This document shows, piece after piece, positions 50,644 to 58,645 of a stretch of 64,000 nt of DNA. Source of the DNA: JAEWWD01 sp964440115. Its GTDB lineage: Bacteria > Bacillota > Clostridia > Christensenellales > CAG-138. Numbering within the stretch: position 1 is the stretch's first letter; every line of letters starts with the position of its first letter. The DNA lies in the NCBI GenBank assembly GCA_964440115.1, contig CAYTPV010000003.1:186001-250000 (forward strand), given 5' to 3'. The position numbers and the translations under genes are program-made. The notes under the pieces were generated by a model. The model was given only the letters and a program-made list of their open reading frames with translations, was not told where the DNA came from and ran no database searches.

Positions 50644-51795
50644 ATGCAGAACATATATCTCGACAACGCGGCGACGTCATTCCCCAAGCCTTCGGGCGTA
50701 AGCGAGCGCATGCGGCAGTATATTGACCAAATCGGCGTAAATGTCAACCGCGCCGTATACGGCCCCGCAACAAGCGCGGGGCTAGTGACGCTCAGCCTGC
50801 GCGAACGGCTTTGCGCGCTGTTTCACCACAGTGACCCTTCGCACTGCATATTGACGCCGGGCGCCACCTATTCGCTGAATATGGCCTTAAAGGGTTTTCT
50901 GCGGCCGGGCGATCACTGTATCGTCAGCTCGCTCGAACACAACGCAGTCATGCGTCCTCTTGCGCAGCTTGCGGCGCTGGGCATAACCTTCAGCCGTATC
51001 CCCTGCAACGCGCAGGGACTCACGAACGCTGAGGATGTACTGCCGCATATTCGGGATAACACGCGATTGATCGTGGTTACGCATGCCTCCAACGTTTGCG
51101 GCGCGCTGCAGCCTGTAGAAGAAATCGGGCGCATCGCCAATACGCGCGGCATTCCTCTCGTAGTCGACGCTGCGCAGACGGCGGGGCTGTACCCCATCGA
51201 TTTTGAAGCCATGCATCTGAGCGGACTTGCCCTGCCTGCCCACAAGGGACTGCTCGGCCCTTCCGGCATTGGCGCTCTGCTGCTGAAAAAGGAATTCGCC
51301 GCGGCTCTCTCGCCGATTGTAGCCGGGGGTACCGGCAGCGTATCGGACAGCGAGGAGCTGCCGGACTTTTTACCGGATCGCTTTGAAAGCGGCACGCCCA
51401 ATCTGCCCGGCATATACGGATGGGAGCAAGCGCTGCAATTCATAGAAGAGCGCGGAGTCGACGCGCTGCGCGCGCACGAAATGGACCTGACCATGCGATT
51501 TATTGCGGGCGTAAGTGAAGTGCAAAATGTGCGCATTATAGGCCCCTTGCGGCCCGAAGAACGTGTGGGCGTGGTATCGCTGGATTTTCTAAAGCGCGAC
51601 AATGCGGAAGTTACATTTGCTCTCGAACGGGAGTACGGTATACTCACGCGCTGCGGCATGCACTGCGCGCCCAGCGCGCACAAAGCGCTCGGCACATTCC
51701 CGGCGGGTACGGTACGATTTTCGTTCGGATGGGCCAATACGAAAGAGCAAACTGACTGCGCGATAGAAGCGGTTCGTAAATTAGCAACGGAATAG
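50644..51795 (+). CDS. Cysteine desulfurase-like aminotransferase (class V)
   Basis: 383 residues. A PLP enzyme with the Lys in LPAHKGLLGPSG, the N-terminal YLDNAATSFPKP, and the active-site Cys in RCGMHCAPSAHKALG near residue 335. It may release sulfur from cysteine or selenium from selenocysteine. Its place 377 bases before the selenium genes (52.2-54.7 kb, opposite strand) makes the latter attractive, but the family is broad. The ATG follows AAGGAG. Confidence 0.88.
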   Translation: MQNIYLDNAATSFPKPSGVSERMRQYIDQIGVNVNRAVYGPATSAGLVTLSLRERLCALFHHSDPSHCILTPGATYSLNMALKGFLRPGDHCIVSSLEHNAVMRPLAQLAALGITFSRIPCNAQGLTNAEDVLPHIRDNTRLIVVTHASNVCGALQPVEEIGRIANTRGIPLVVDAAQTAGLYPIDFEAMHLSGLALPAHKGLLGPSGIGALLLKKEFAAALSPIVAGGTGSVSDSEELPDFLPDRFESGTPNLPGIYGWEQALQFIEERGVDALRAHEMDLTMRFIAGVSEVQNVRIIGPLRPEERVGVVSLDFLKRDNAEVTFALEREYGILTRCGMHCAPSAHKALGTFPAGTVRFSFGWANTKEQTDCAIEAVRKLATE

Positions 51796-51850
51796 ACGCA
51801 GAACAAGGGCAATCTAAAGATATCGGGGCTGCTCTAACTCGTTAATTATG

Positions 51851-52057
51851 TTGAGGGCTCTGCCTAACGGGCCCGCAGTTCGCAATAGTCGTATTTGCCC
51901 TTACAGGCCTATACTCCTTTGCTCACTGGGTCTCCGCTTTGCTTCTTCTGCCACAGGCAGCGCTCAGCTTCGACCCCCAATCTCCCGCTTAGCCGTAACG
52001 GCCCTAAGAACCCATTCTGGAAACGCCCTATTCTAGGGCGTTTCCGATATAGGAATT
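51851..52057. repeat. Repeat family C, single-unit copy
   Basis: About 207 bases with the same start (TTGAGGGCTCTGCCT) and end as 46871-47173, but one unit instead of two. The end hairpin differs from the other copy at paired positions (AACGCCC/GGGCGTT extends the stem here), as expected if the structure is kept. Confidence 0.7.
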
Positions 52058-52087
52058 TTCAAGGGACATGTCCCTTGAATAGGGGTT

Positions 52088-52104
52088 CGGGGGCAAAGCC
52101 CCCG
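52088..52104. repeat. GC hairpin module D, copy 3
   Basis: CGGGGGC pairs with GCCCCCG around AAA, preceded by AGGGACATGTCCCT, another small palindrome (around 52062-52075). Confidence 0.45.
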
Positions 52105-52123
52105 ATAAAGCTTTATAGACAAT

Positions 52124-52157
52124 TAGGGCCGCCTCAGAGCATTGAGGCGGCCCCTAT
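52124..52157 (-). terminator. Terminator after selD
   Basis: GGGCCGCCTCA (52126-52136) pairs perfectly with TGAGGCGGCCC (52143-52153). It lies 15 bases past the selD stop on the minus strand. Confidence 0.8.
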
Positions 52158-52171
52158 AGTATTCTTTGCAA

Positions 52172-53206
52172 CTACCTTAGCACGATCCGTTTTTCGCCTG
52201 CGGGAACCATGACCCCTACCCGCTGTGCCTGAGGCACACAGGTTAACAGTTCCGCGTAGAGTGCGTCCGCGTCGTCCGGATGAACGGAAATAAGCAGCCC
52301 GCCCGCCGTCTGCGGGTCGTATAATACGTCCTGCACGGCAACGCTTGCATTCCCCGCGTCTACGGCCTGTTCCGCAAAGCTGCGGTTTCTGTACATGCCC
52401 GCGGGCAGCAGGCCCATATTGGCAAACTCGAGCGCCTCGGGCAATATGGCGACGGAAGCGGTATCCACCTGCGCCGTCAGGTCCGAGCCCTGCGCCATCT
52501 CGTACAGATGGCCGATAAAACCGAACCCCGTCACATCCGTACAGGCGTGCACGCGGTATTTCACCATGACGTCGCGCCCCGATTTATTGAGCGTGGTCAT
52601 GAGCCGATAGGCAATGTCGTGGCCTTCCTTGCTCAATAATCCCGCCTTCTCCGCCGTTGTCAGTATGCCGATACCCAGCGGTTTGGTGAACAGCAGCACG
52701 TCGCCTTGCTTTGCGCCGCTGTTGGTCAGCACTTTTTCCGGGTGAACAAACCCCGTCACGCATAGACCGTATTTGGGTTCTTCGTCGAATATGCTGTGCC
52801 CGCCGGTAATGATGACGCCCGCCTCAAACGCCTTGTCGTAGCCGCCGCGCAGCATAGCATGCACAGCCTCTTTGGGCATATCCTCGGGCACGCACATGAT
52901 ATTGAGCGCGAGTTTGGGCTCGCCACCCATGGCATATACATCGGAAAGCGCGTTTGTGGCCGCGATCTGGCCGAATATATACGGATCGTCCGCTATGGGC
53001 GGGAAAAAATCCACCGTCTGTACCAGCGCCAGTTCATCGCTGACCTTATATACGGAAGCGTCGTCGCTTTTATCAAAGCCAACGAGCAGGTTGGGATCGT
53101 TGTGTACGCGAATACCTTCCAAAAGATTGGCGAGCACCCCCGCCCCTACCTTTGCGCCGCAGCCCGCACATTTGGCGAGCTTAGTCAGTTTCACATCCTG
53201 TTCCAT
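52172..53206 (-). CDS. selD: Selenide, water dikinase
   Basis: 344 residues, full length. It makes selenophosphate from selenide and ATP. The active-site segment KCAGCGAKVG is near the N-terminus with Cys13 (this form has Cys, not selenocysteine). GGHSIFDEEPKYGL and ACTDVTGFGFIGH are family marks. The ATG at 53206 has AGAGG eight bases upstream; an ATG two codons earlier is too close to it. The start overlaps the end of yqeB. Selenophosphate could serve selenium-dependent molybdenum hydroxylases (YqeB and YqeC are next door) or tRNA selenation. Confidence 0.96.
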   Translation of the reverse strand: MEQDVKLTKLAKCAGCGAKVGAGVLANLLEGIRVHNDPNLLVGFDKSDDASVYKVSDELALVQTVDFFPPIADDPYIFGQIAATNALSDVYAMGGEPKLALNIMCVPEDMPKEAVHAMLRGGYDKAFEAGVIITGGHSIFDEEPKYGLCVTGFVHPEKVLTNSGAKQGDVLLFTKPLGIGILTTAEKAGLLSKEGHDIAYRLMTTLNKSGRDVMVKYRVHACTDVTGFGFIGHLYEMAQGSDLTAQVDTASVAILPEALEFANMGLLPAGMYRNRSFAEQAVDAGNASVAVQDVLYDPQTAGGLLISVHPDDADALYAELLTCVPQAQRVGVMVPAGEKRIVLR

Positions 53207-54017
53207 TTTCATGTCCTCTCAAAGTGATATCGCAAAGCGGCGTCAGCCGCAGAATTGCCTCCAGTACGCCGCCGCCCACCGCAAGCGCCTTATCCGATAC
53301 GGTGAAGCAGTGTTCCATTTTGCAGCGCGGGTCGATATCCCCGCTTTTCATGCCCTTTTGCACCGGCGTGCCCTCAGGCAGAATGCCGCGCAGAATACCG
53401 GAAATGCCGCAGACCATGGGCACATCGTCCACATACCCGGCAGGCTGACCCGGCTGCACCAGCGCGCCGATAGTAAGCGCCGGATGGAATATGCCGTCAG
53501 CAGGTGCGCGCAGCAAACGTTCTACGGTATATCCGCCAATATTGCCGGGTACGCCCGTATTGGGCGCTGCCGTGCCCTTCAAAATCACACGACCAAGCGT
53601 ATGCCCGCGCTGTGTTTCCACGACTGCGTGGCAATCCTCCCCCGCCGTAAACCCCGGACCAACGCCTATGACGACAGGCGCATCTGCAATGCGGGTGCCT
53701 AAGTTGCGCTTTGCAAGCACGGCATCCACCACGGCATCCGGCCGCAGTTCCCGTACGCAGTCCGCTTGCGGATCAACAAGCACCGCGATATGCCCACGCG
53801 CGGTAATTTCGCGTGCGTCGGCAGCGTTTTGGGCAAGCACCGCCTTCACGCCTTCCACTGTCGTTTCGCCCAGCGGCACGGCTTCACTGAAACTGACAGT
53901 ACGCCGTATGGCGGTAGGCAATGCAATATCCGTCATGATTATTCTAAACCGGGCGCGGTACAACCGCAAGGCTATACCGGTAGCAATATCGCCCGCCCCT
54001 TTTATGACAACAAGCAT
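53181..54017 (-). CDS. yqeB: Selenium-dependent molybdenum hydroxylase maturation protein YqeB
   Basis: 278 residues. N-terminal Rossmann-like MLVVIKGAGDIATGIALRL, then a domain related to XdhC-type cofactor proteins (VVIGVGPGFTAGEDCHAVVET). YqeB occurs beside SelD and YqeC in genomes that place selenium in molybdenum hydroxylases. It starts at 54017 and overlaps the yqeC end by 16 bases; an upstream in-frame start lacks a ribosome binding site. Confidence 0.93.
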   Translation of the reverse strand: MLVVIKGAGDIATGIALRLYRARFRIIMTDIALPTAIRRTVSFSEAVPLGETTVEGVKAVLAQNAADAREITARGHIAVLVDPQADCVRELRPDAVVDAVLAKRNLGTRIADAPVVIGVGPGFTAGEDCHAVVETQRGHTLGRVILKGTAAPNTGVPGNIGGYTVERLLRAPADGIFHPALTIGALVQPGQPAGYVDDVPMVCGISGILRGILPEGTPVQKGMKSGDIDPRCKMEHCFTVSDKALAVGGGVLEAILRLTPLCDITLRGHENGTGCETD

Positions 54018-54676
54018 ATCTTTCTTTCTCTTTGTTGAAGTGCGCCCGCAAATACGGGGCAAGTGAGTTCTTTTGCAAGCTCTCTCGCGAGAGCAAGCTG
54101 CTGTTCAAATTCCACTTTGTTGATGAATACGGTATCGTGCAAATTTTCCGTTGCGATAACACGTGCCGCATCCTGCGGTGTGACGATATGTTCCTGCTCC
54201 ACATTGAGCAGCGCGGCGTACAATTCGGGACGGTGCGCACTTTGTGTAATCTGTTGGCCTATGCCGTCGATGCCCACGACACAAATCACTCTGTCCGCTT
54301 CGGCGGGAATGACAGGCTCGTGCAGCGCGTGCGCCTTGAGAGGCAATCCTTTGGAGCCATCCGCTTCGCAAAGCACATAGGAAGCGACGGAGCGAAGCAG
54401 CCCTATATGCTGCAGATCCAGCGTAATCTTGCCTTCGGATGTACGCACGCCGACACATACAGGATTTTGAAAGGCAAACGCCGCCTCAATTTCAGGCAAG
54501 TGCGGCGCAACAAGTTCCATACCCTCGGGCGGGAACATTTTTGCCGTGGCGCAGAGTATCACGCGGCCTTTTTCCTTGAGTTCATCCGAAAGCCGCAGCA
54601 GCAGCGACGTCTTGCCTCCGCCGCCTATCACGGCGACGACGCCCGGCTCAATGCCCAGCATCTGCGAGAGTCGCAT
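54002..54676 (-). CDS. yqeC: Putative selenium-dependent hydroxylase accessory protein YqeC
   Basis: 224 residues. N-terminal P-loop VIGGGGKTSLL (about residues 16-27) and a CEADGSKGLPLKAH segment (about 103-116) mark YqeC. It acts with YqeB and SelD in making the selenium form of molybdenum hydroxylases; the exact reaction is not established. First gene of the yqeC-yqeB-selD operon, with GGAGGG upstream. Confidence 0.94.
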   Translation of the reverse strand: MRLSQMLGIEPGVVAVIGGGGKTSLLLRLSDELKEKGRVILCATAKMFPPEGMELVAPHLPEIEAAFAFQNPVCVGVRTSEGKITLDLQHIGLLRSVASYVLCEADGSKGLPLKAHALHEPVIPAEADRVICVVGIDGIGQQITQSAHRPELYAALLNVEQEHIVTPQDAARVIATENLHDTVFINKVEFEQQLALARELAKELTCPVFAGALQQRERKICLLS

Positions 54677-54736
54677 GCCCCTTCCCTCCTGTCATTTTCG
54701 TTATTCTTCAAATAGAATAACACTCTTAATCACCGC

Positions 54737-54766
54737 TTGTCAACCGAACTACACATGCGTTACAAT
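54737..54766 (+). promoter_or_regulatory. Promoter of the ModE-like gene (possibly leaderless)
   Basis: TTGTCA (54737-54742), an 18-base spacer and TACAAT (54761-54766) make a sigma-A type promoter. The expected transcription start is within a base or two of the ATG at 54773, which would give a leaderless mRNA. Confidence 0.5.
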
Positions 54767-54772
54767 GGGGCT

Positions 54773-55126
54773 ATGAAATACGCAGCGGATATGCGGCCCG
54801 TACTTTCTGTACGGCTGTACACAAAGGATAAATGCTTCGGTCCCGGGATTGCGGAGCTGCTTTCACGCGTGCGCCGTCTAAGATCGCTTCGCGCGGCGGC
54901 GGCTTCCATGGACATGGCCTATTCCAAGGCATGGCGCATCGTGAAGGAAACGGAACAGGCGCTCGGTTTCGAGCTGCTCTTGAGCACGACGGGCGGCAAA
55001 CACGGCGGCGGTGCGGAACTCACGCAGGATGCCCTCAAGCTTCTCGAAGATTACACGGAATTCCTTAATGATCTGCGTGCTGCGGCTCAGGCGCTGTTTG
55101 ATGAGAGATTTGGCTCAAACGACTGA
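54773..55126 (+). CDS. ModE-like winged-helix regulator
   Basis: 117 residues. An N-terminal LysR-type winged helix like that of ModE (RLRSLRAAAASMDMAYSKAWRIVKETEQALG, then TTGGKHGGGAELTQDA). The C-terminal molybdate-binding domains of full ModE are absent, as in single-domain ModE relatives. It probably controls molybdenum or selenium genes; it is divergent from yqeC with about 97 bases between. There is no good ribosome binding site before the ATG. Confidence 0.85.
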   Translation: MKYAADMRPVLSVRLYTKDKCFGPGIAELLSRVRRLRSLRAAAASMDMAYSKAWRIVKETEQALGFELLLSTTGGKHGGGAELTQDALKLLEDYTEFLNDLRAAAQALFDERFGSND

Positions 55127-55191
55127 TCTTCATGGCTTTGCTTCACTGCAAAGCCATTTTGTTGCAGCAGCACTCAAAACGAGCCGAACCT

Positions 55192-55905
55192 TCAGCGCAT
55201 ATTTCTTCCCAGCCAAGCGGAATAGCACGCAAACTGCTCAGGCGTATGGAAAAAGTGTTCTCCGGCTTCAAACACATCCAGTTTGCAGCCGAATCTCTTC
55301 ACAAACGCGTCTATCGTATCCCGTTCACAGAGATTGTCGTTCGCGCCATAAAGTACCGACGTCGCGCAGTTCCAGTTTTCCATGGGATGATCCAGCACAT
55401 AGCGATAATAATCCCAGTAGAGAGTTTGCCCAATCGGCGTTTCTATTTGCTGTTCCTGTTTGAGCCGGTCTTCCGTTACCCCAAACCACAGCATCATGTT
55501 CTGGATGATCCGCTTCATATCGACCACGGGTGAAAGAAACAGCGCCTGCGCAAGCTTTTCGTTTTTGTATTCCAGCAGGCTGAAATACGCGCCCATGCTG
55601 CAGGCAAACAGACTGATATTCTGATAGCGGCTGCTGGCATAATCCATGACTTTTCGCAAATCCGATACGCAGTTCTGTACTTTGCAGGGGGTGCCCTCGT
55701 TTGCCCGTTCGCCGTGCTCCGGCAGATCAAAGCTGAGCGTCTGGTATCCATGCCGACAGGCTTCCTCCGCCAACATCCGGATCACGGTATCTTCCTTGTT
55801 GGACATATTCCCGTGTACGGCGATAAAAGCCTGGTCGGAGTCTTTCCCCCATAGCACCGCCGGAATACCCTGGATATTTAACTTGCTTGCTGCGATTTCA
55901 TGCAT
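55192..55905 (-). CDS. Alpha/beta hydrolase
   Basis: 237 residues. Typical fold, with AVHGNMSNKED for the oxyanion region, the nucleophile Ser in LFACSMGAY, a later Asp in YGANDNLCERD and a His in EAGEHFFH as the third member of the triad. The substrate is unknown. The ATG at 55905 is nine bases after GAGG. It overlaps no gene but is 12 bases from the AlaX gene, so the two form an operon. Confidence 0.9.
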   Translation of the reverse strand: MHEIAASKLNIQGIPAVLWGKDSDQAFIAVHGNMSNKEDTVIRMLAEEACRHGYQTLSFDLPEHGERANEGTPCKVQNCVSDLRKVMDYASSRYQNISLFACSMGAYFSLLEYKNEKLAQALFLSPVVDMKRIIQNMMLWFGVTEDRLKQEQQIETPIGQTLYWDYYRYVLDHPMENWNCATSVLYGANDNLCERDTIDAFVKRFGCKLDVFEAGEHFFHTPEQFACYSAWLGRNMR

Positions 55906-55916
55906 TTCAAATTGCC

Positions 55917-57128
55917 TCACTTTAGGGCAGCAAGCCGCTGCTCCAAATACCTTGCAAGCTGCGCCACGGTATCGCCAATCGCCGCATCCAATTTGGCGCT
56001 GCCCTGCGCCAGCGTGCCCCGACCGCCGCCGCGGCCGCCCATGGCTGCGTTGACTGCCTGCGCGAGCTCGCCCATATCAAGCCCCGGCCCTTCCGAGCAG
56101 CAGAGCACATAGCTCGCCGTATCCGCATTGGGCGCGACAAGAAGCGCAAGCGCCTTTTCCCTTTCGCACAGCGCGAGCGCAATCGGACGAAGCTGCGCCG
56201 CAGGAATATCCGATAGATACTGCGCCACCACGCGCTTACCTTTTATGACGGATGCTTTCTGCAGCAGCTCTGAGGCAATATACCCATTGAGTTTGGCGTA
56301 CGCGGCCTTTGCTTCCCGTTTGGCGGCGGAAAGCTCTTGCTGCTGTTTTTCCACAGCGGGCAGTACATCCTCCACCTTGCAGGAAAACGACCGTGCAAGC
56401 TCATCCGCGATGGTCTGCATGCGCTGCGCGTGCGCAAGAGCACGGCTGCCGCAGGCAAACGTCAGCCGTTCGCCGCCCTTGTAATGCTCATTTGCAGTGA
56501 CTTTGAGGGACCCAATTTCGCCCGTGCGCGCCACATGCGTGCCGCAGCAGGTGCAGCTGTCGCCGCCCGGCATGGATACGATGCGAGCTGTGCCGGTCAG
56601 GCCCGCTGCGCGCTTGCGTAATTCCATGTGATCGAGCTCTTCCGCCTGCACATACGTCAGTTCGACGGGCAAGTCGGCCGTAATGAGCTCGTTGGTCCGC
56701 TGCTCCAGCCGTACCACATCTTCGGGGTTTAAAGGTATATCGATATCGATGGTGCAATAGCTCGCGGCCATATGAAAGCCCACATTTTTCGCGTCGAACA
56801 GCTCTTTTGCCGCAAAGGAAAGCAAATGTTCGCCGCTGTGCTGCTGCATATGATCAAACCGGCGGGGCCAGTCGATTTCCACGCTTACTTGAGCACCAAC
56901 CTCAAGAGGCGAAGCCGTACGATGCAGCACGCGCTCGCCCTCTTCTTCCACGCCAAGTACCGTTATATCACCGATGCTGCCCGTATCATGCGGCTGGCCG
57001 CCGCCTGTGGGAAACAGCACCGTTTTAGAAAGCTCCACGTCAAAGCCCCCCTGTACCTTCGTGCAGGAAAGCACGGTCGTGTCGCAGCGGGTTAAATAGC
57101 TGTCATTTAAGTACAATCTTTCGGTCAT
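55917..57128 (-). CDS. AlaX-type alanyl-tRNA editing protein with DHHA1 domain
   Basis: 403 residues. Residues about 1-240 form the editing domain with zinc ligands: HSGEH (His-x3-His) and SCTCCGTHV (Cys-x3-His). The Gly-rich TGGGQPHDTG segment is present. Residues about 330-400 are a DHHA1 domain (GGRGGGRGTLAQGS). It removes serine or glycine wrongly attached to tRNA-Ala. The ATG follows GAGGAG. A long coiled stretch connects the two domains. Confidence 0.95.
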   Translation of the reverse strand: MTERLYLNDSYLTRCDTTVLSCTKVQGGFDVELSKTVLFPTGGGQPHDTGSIGDITVLGVEEEGERVLHRTASPLEVGAQVSVEIDWPRRFDHMQQHSGEHLLSFAAKELFDAKNVGFHMAASYCTIDIDIPLNPEDVVRLEQRTNELITADLPVELTYVQAEELDHMELRKRAAGLTGTARIVSMPGGDSCTCCGTHVARTGEIGSLKVTANEHYKGGERLTFACGSRALAHAQRMQTIADELARSFSCKVEDVLPAVEKQQQELSAAKREAKAAYAKLNGYIASELLQKASVIKGKRVVAQYLSDIPAAQLRPIALALCEREKALALLVAPNADTASYVLCCSEGPGLDMGELAQAVNAAMGGRGGGRGTLAQGSAKLDAAIGDTVAQLARYLEQRLAALK

Positions 57129-57144
57129 ATTCAGTCTCCTCAGC

Positions 57145-58092
57145 TTACATCCAGCCCAGCGATTTCAGCCCAAATATCCATAAGAACATGCTCAGCATAC
57201 AGAATGCCGAAGTAAACACCACGATTTCGCTGCTTAACTGCGCATCCCCGCCCATGGCGCACGCCATGGGGAAGGAACTGACCGCCGTGGACGGCGCAAA
57301 TATGAGCATCACGCCCGCAATTTGCTGATTGCGGTAGCCCAGCAGCCCCGCAAGCCCTATCCAGACGAACGGTATGATAAACAGCCTTGCGAGCACTGCT
57401 CCCGTAAGCGCCTTGCGGTTTTTCGATGCGGACGCAAATGTAAAGGAAGCGCCCAGTGTGAGGAAGGAAATCGGGGTGGCGCAATTGGAAAGGCTCCACG
57501 CAGTATTTTTGATAACCGATGGCAGCCCTATGTGCAGCAAATTCATGATGACACCCAGCATAATAGCAATAACAAGCGGGTTCTTCACGATTTCAATGAG
57601 CATTTTGCGTACATCCGTTTTGCCGGAGCGAAAACGTTCAAGCGCAATCACGCTCAGCACATTCAACAAAGGCACCACGCAGGATACGAGCAGCACGGTA
57701 AGCGCAATTTTGCCTTCTCCAAATAGCTGCGTCGCCACAGGTATTCCGAATATGGCAGTGTTGCCCCGAAATATGCCCTGTATGAGTACACCCCGGCGGC
57801 AATCCTCAGGTTCCAGCCGCGGTACCAATAGATAGAGCAACAGAAATGTCAGCGTTACGCCGCCCACGCACAGCAGTGCAACGCCCACCGTACCGGGTTC
57901 CGTCATACCGGCAATATCGCTTTCGTACATATTGCGGAACAGTAAGAGCGGCAGCAGCAGCCGGAATATGACCGTGTTGGTAACGCGCACCCAATGCTCG
58001 TCGAGCGAAAACAAGCGCCGCAGCACGTATCCCAACGCCATCATCAGAAACAGCGGCAGCATAACCTCTGCGGAAATCTGTAAGTTTGCCAT
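57145..58092 (-). CDS. AEC-family carrier (auxin efflux-like)
   Basis: 315 residues. About ten membrane helices, as in the AEC carrier family, with the middle loop rich in charge. Members move organic acids or amino acids such as malate. The start MANLQISAEVML follows AAGGAAG; the longer frame upstream reads into repeat B/A sequence and is not coding. The AlaX gene follows 16 bases later. Confidence 0.9.
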   Translation of the reverse strand: MANLQISAEVMLPLFLMMALGYVLRRLFSLDEHWVRVTNTVIFRLLLPLLLFRNMYESDIAGMTEPGTVGVALLCVGGVTLTFLLLYLLVPRLEPEDCRRGVLIQGIFRGNTAIFGIPVATQLFGEGKIALTVLLVSCVVPLLNVLSVIALERFRSGKTDVRKMLIEIVKNPLVIAIMLGVIMNLLHIGLPSVIKNTAWSLSNCATPISFLTLGASFTFASASKNRKALTGAVLARLFIIPFVWIGLAGLLGYRNQQIAGVMLIFAPSTAVSSFPMACAMGGDAQLSSEIVVFTSAFCMLSMFLWIFGLKSLGWM

Positions 58093-58230
58093 GCATTCTT
58101 CCTTCCGGCTCAAACGACTATGCATTTTATCATACAACCGCCCGGTGAAAAATGCAAACCAGCCAAGGCCCGTAAAGCGTATTGGCACTTCTCGGGGAGC
58201 TGGGAAATAAGCAATCCCCTAGGTCCAGAT

Positions 58231-58306
58231 TCCGATTTGGACGATTGGTTGTGTGGCACAGCCACACATCATTCCTTGAATAATACCCGAATGTACCATT
58301 CGGGTG
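58231..58306 (+). repeat. Structured repeat family B, copy 2
   Basis: 76 bases almost identical to 40703-40777, including both hairpins. It is followed 25 bases later by a full family A copy and then by hairpin E, in one gene-free stretch of 553 bases (58093-58645). Confidence 0.7.
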
Positions 58307-58331
58307 AATACTACGCAACATTCTGCGCAAC

Positions 58332-58485
58332 TTGAAGCTTTCAATATGTCATTTTGCAGCGACATGCGCGGTGCAAAATGACACCTTAGAGCGTAAGTTG
58401 ACGCGACAGCTTTTCTGCGCAAGCAGAAAACCGAGCGACAACTTTGCGCGGTGAACTTCAAAAAAGTGGATACTTCCACTTTTTT
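58332..58485 (+). repeat. Structured repeat family A, copy 3 (full form)
   Basis: Outer stem TTGAAG (58332-58337) with CTTCAA (58456-58461), where copy 2 has TGAGG/CCTCA: the pairing is kept although the bases differ. Hairpin 1 has the same arms as copies 1 and 2 (58348-58358, 58372-58382). Hairpin 2 has TTTTCTGC/GCAGAAAA at its top. The final terminator-like stem is AGTGG/CCACT with long A and T flanks. Confidence 0.75.
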
Positions 58486-58499
58486 GACCAACAGAAAAC

Positions 58500-58531
58500 C
58501 CATCGATAAAGCCTCAGGGCTTTATCGATGG
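58500..58531 (+). repeat. Hairpin family E, copy 2
   Basis: CCATCGATAAAGCC (58500-58513) pairs with GGCTTTATCGATGG (58518-58531). Compared with 40912-40944, two base pairs are changed on both sides (C-G to T-A and T-A to C-G), so the stem is preserved. Confidence 0.65.
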
Positions 58532-58645
58532 CCTAAACCGGCGCTAGGGCTTGCAACACGTTCCTGTTTGGGGTATCGTATGATAGGAAATATTGCAAAG
58601 ATACATGGTAGGAAATGCGCAAAAACAAGGAGGATTCTGGAGGAT

